A program made the translations under genes and the position numbers. A DNA stretch of 7,140 nt from Spirosoma sp. (GTDB taxonomy: Bacteria > Bacteroidota > Bacteroidia > Cytophagales > Spirosomataceae), in the NCBI GenBank assembly GCA_028288385.1, contig JAQBNX010000556.1, positions 1-7,140 on the forward strand. The letters are read 5' to 3'. This document shows, piece by piece, positions 5,438 to 7,140 of this stretch. Under the pieces are notes generated by a model. It was not told the origin of the DNA. It saw nothing but the letters and a program-made list of their open reading frames with translations, and did not search any database. The first letter of the stretch is position 1. Each line of letters begins with the position of its first letter.

Positions 5438-6277
5438 TTATTTTAGCCCCTCTAAAAAAGCCAGACTTTGGGGCATCTGCGTCATTGAGCGGGAGGATTC
5501 GTCTTCAATAAAGTAGTGTTTCACGCCCGATTTTTTTGCCTGTTTCATAATGCCCGCTATGCCGATGTCGCCCTGCCCGAGCGTTACGTTCGATTCGACG
5601 TCTGCTTTGCCGTTGCTGCTGTCGGGCGTGCCGGGCTTGCGGTCTTTGAGGTGCATAAGCGGGAAGCGTTTAGGGTATTTTTGCAATAACGCGACTGGAT
5701 CGTAGCCGGGCGATTTTACCCAGAATACGTCCATTTCGAAATTGACGAATTTAGGGTCGAAGTTTTCGGCTAAGTAGTCGAAAAACGTGCCATCGTTGTA
5801 GGTCTGAAACTCGTAACCGTGGGTATGATAGCAAAGCGAAATACCGTTCTGAGCCAGTAGGGAACCCGCTGTATTGAATACGTCGATAGCCTTGTCTGCA
5901 TCCCGGACGGTAAATGCATCGCCAGCGTGAGGAATCCAGAAGCAGACGACGTACTTAGCGCCCAGGGCTTTTGCTTCCGTCAGCACTTTGGGCACATTTC
6001 CTTCCAAATCGTCAAAACTCGCCCCCACTCCAATCGCTTTCAGACCGTGTTGATCGAGCAGTTTACGGAAATCGCCGGTGCTCATCCCATAGGTACCTGC
6101 CACTTCAACTTCACGGAAACCCATCTGCTTTACCTTAGCCATGGTACCCGGTACGTCTTTGGCAAACTGGTCGCGAAAGCTATACAGTTCGAGGCCAACT
6201 GGAGCCGCTTTCTGGGCCAGAGCGGTTAGGCCGGACAGGAGCAGCCCGGCGAGTATAAGAGCAGAGAGGATTTTCAT
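5438..6277 (-). CDS. Exported sugar phosphate isomerase/epimerase-like protein (xylose-isomerase-like TIM barrel)
   Basis: The product (279 aa) belongs to the AP-endonuclease-2/xylose-isomerase-like TIM-barrel family. A signal peptide occupies residues 1-21 (Lys2, long hydrophobic core, ALA|Q22), so it should act in the periplasm even though the family name implies phosphorylated sugars. The barrel begins at VGLELYSFRDQF (27-38). Likely divalent-metal or substrate residues are His151/His153 in YHTHGYEF, Glu181 and Asp183 in FEMDVFW, His209 and Asp212 in MHLKDR, the GQGDI loop (234-238) and Glu258 in FIEDES near the C-terminus. These match family landmarks in order and spacing, so it looks catalytically intact. 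In Bacteroidota, exported members occur in sugar-oxidation or keto-sugar contexts; the actual substrate is unknown. It lies 63 bp downstream of the DUF1338 gene on the same strand and may be co-transcribed. No clear promoter is seen in that gap. Confidence 0.9.
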   Translation of the reverse strand: MKILSALILAGLLLSGLTALAQKAAPVGLELYSFRDQFAKDVPGTMAKVKQMGFREVEVAGTYGMSTGDFRKLLDQHGLKAIGVGASFDDLEGNVPKVLTEAKALGAKYVVCFWIPHAGDAFTVRDADKAIDVFNTAGSLLAQNGISLCYHTHGYEFQTYNDGTFFDYLAENFDPKFVNFEMDVFWVKSPGYDPVALLQKYPKRFPLMHLKDRKPGTPDSSNGKADVESNVTLGQGDIGIAGIMKQAKKSGVKHYFIEDESSRSMTQMPQSLAFLEGLK

Positions 6278-6340
6278 TTGGCTTAGGGATGAGTTGTAAG
6301 TTAGTCAATTTGCAGAAAGACCAACAAACTAAGTGACTGG

Positions 6341-7140
6341 TTATTTTCCCGTTTGCGTCGTGAACGTGCTTTCAAATATCTTATCGGCATTGCCCGTTTC
6401 AAACCCATCGCGCCGGTGTTGCCGCCCAATCTGGTTATCAGGTAGGCCCTGAAATTGAGGCAAAATGCGCCGTTCGGCAAACTCAACGTAAGACCCGGCA
6501 ATGCGGAAGGAGTCTCCCCCGGCAAAATCTGCGTCAATCATCTGCGCTACGGTCGATGACTGCCGCAGGCCACCGTCGGGGCTGACTTTGATGGTGCCAC
6601 CCGCCGAATTAAGCCGAAAACCCCGGCTTTCCAGAAAAGCCACAAACTCGTCGATTGTGTTGTAGCCCGGTTTAAGGTTATGCACACTGATGGTAAAGTG
6701 ATTCAGGTAGTACCGATTGTAAATCACCCAGGCTGCATACTCACTTTCGGCCAGCAGTGCTTTGTAATCGGCTAAGGTGGGTGTTTGCCAGAGGGGCTGA
6801 TGCAGAAATTGGTCAACGGTGTCGGCATCGTCCAAATCCAGGGCGTCAACGGGGTCGCTCAGAACAGTGTTGGTGTATTTGTGAATGATGCGTTGCGCTT
6901 CATCGGAAAGTTCGTCCACCCGCAGTTCACTAGCAAAAATACGGGGCAGGTTTTGACCCAGCCGGTCCCGCCCCGACGTACCGGCCGGTGCCGGTGCGGT
7001 GGACTCGCCAGCTGTCGGGCTGTACCAGTAAGCTGTCAGCTTCTTCTCGGTGAAATTATACTCATCACGCCTTTCGTAGCCGTAGTGCATGAAGATTTTC
7101 TCGAACGAAGCCAAACCCAGATTTGGCACCCCCATCGTCC
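6341..7140 (-). CDS. DUF1338 family protein (2-oxoadipate dioxygenase/decarboxylase-like), C-terminal part
   Basis: The gene runs off the window. The frame stays open through the last base, and the codons before the ATG at 7133-7135 read Arg-Thr, giving RTMGVPNLG, which fits the internal HIAFRT region of the family; this ATG is therefore not the start. DUF1338 proteins are metal-dependent VOC-type enzymes; the characterised member HglS converts 2-oxoadipate to D-2-hydroxyglutarate in lysine breakdown. Counting from that ATG, seen here are EKKLTAYWYSP (30-40), LPRIFASELRVDELS (63-77), NHFTISVH (145-152, with His146 or His152 a likely metal ligand), YVEFAERR (216-223, with Glu218 or Glu221 the likely acidic ligand) and the C-terminal block RRDGFETGNADKIFESTF. 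The first metal-binding His would be just outside the window. A Pro/Ala/Gly/Thr/Ser-rich stretch (41-61) interrupts the conserved block. Whether this member shares HglS activity is unknown; neighbours show no lysine-pathway gene. Confidence 0.88.
   Translation of the reverse strand, partial: TMGVPNLGLASFEKIFMHYGYERRDEYNFTEKKLTAYWYSPTAGESTAPAPAGTSGRDRLGQNLPRIFASELRVDELSDEAQRIIHKYTNTVLSDPVDALDLDDADTVDQFLHQPLWQTPTLADYKALLAESEYAAWVIYNRYYLNHFTISVHNLKPGYNTIDEFVAFLESRGFRLNSAGGTIKVSPDGGLRQSSTVAQMIDADFAGGDSFRIAGSYVEFAERRILPQFQGLPDNQIGRQHRRDGFETGNADKIFESTFTTQTGK

Noticed and set aside
6325..6332. Promoter for the isomerase-like gene (TTAGTTTG on the minus strand)
   Set aside because: It matches the -7 element at 7 of 8 positions counting the free ones, but no TTG lies at proper upstream spacing.
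6301..6537. 78-aa minus-strand ORF overlapping the DUF1338 gene end
   Set aside because: It overlaps the conserved C-terminal block of DUF1338 in another frame and shows no domain.

Overview
The window looks like chromosomal DNA of a Bacteroidota member, most probably a Cytophagales bacterium of the Spirosoma/Dyadobacter kind. The grounds are the protein flavour (secreted GH5-like hydrolase, small FAS1 protein, Cytophagales-type LuxR HTH, dipeptide epimerase, DUF1338 protein), the lack of strong Shine-Dalgarno sites, a candidate TTG/TAnnTTTG promoter, and three signal peptides that all end in Ala-Gln, as the Bacteroidota 'Q-rule' predicts. The genus is an inference; no rRNA or other marker is present.

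Layout. (1) 1-281, +: the 3' end of a galactose mutarotase gene (galM). (2) 455-1600, +: a secreted GH5-like glycoside hydrolase with both catalytic glutamates. (3) 1628-1666: a perfect 18-bp hairpin serving as a bidirectional terminator between this gene and the convergent gene (4) 1722-2273, -: a secreted single-domain fasciclin (FAS1) protein. (5) 2274-2799: a 526-bp AT-rich divergent intergenic region with a GC-rich hairpin, a cluster of TGGGTA/TACCCA motifs, two small dyads and a possible promoter. (6) 2800-5349, +: a probable three-gene unit made of an orphan LuxR-type HTH regulator, a dipeptide epimerase of the enolase superfamily, and a divergent PLP-dependent alpha-oxoamine-synthase-like enzyme that starts at GTG 4 nt after the epimerase stop. 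(7) 5438-6277, -: a secreted xylose-isomerase-like TIM-barrel protein. (8) 6341-7140, -: the C-terminal part of a DUF1338 (2-oxoadipate dioxygenase/decarboxylase-like) protein running off the window.

How it fits together. GalM and the GH5-like enzyme, and separately the exported isomerase-like protein, suggest glycan or sugar processing. The most intriguing part is the regulator/epimerase/PLP-enzyme unit. A dipeptide epimerase normally acts on peptides from murein or protein turnover, and a tightly coupled alpha-oxoamine-synthase-like enzyme would be expected to join an amino acid to an acyl-CoA. No biotin gene lies nearby, so a small uncharacterised amino-acid or peptide pathway is possible, though this is inference. 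The epimerase also carries a His/Gly-rich insertion made of a degenerate 15-bp tandem repeat. I see no CRISPR array, tRNA, rRNA, insertion sequence, phage gene or recognisable defence system.
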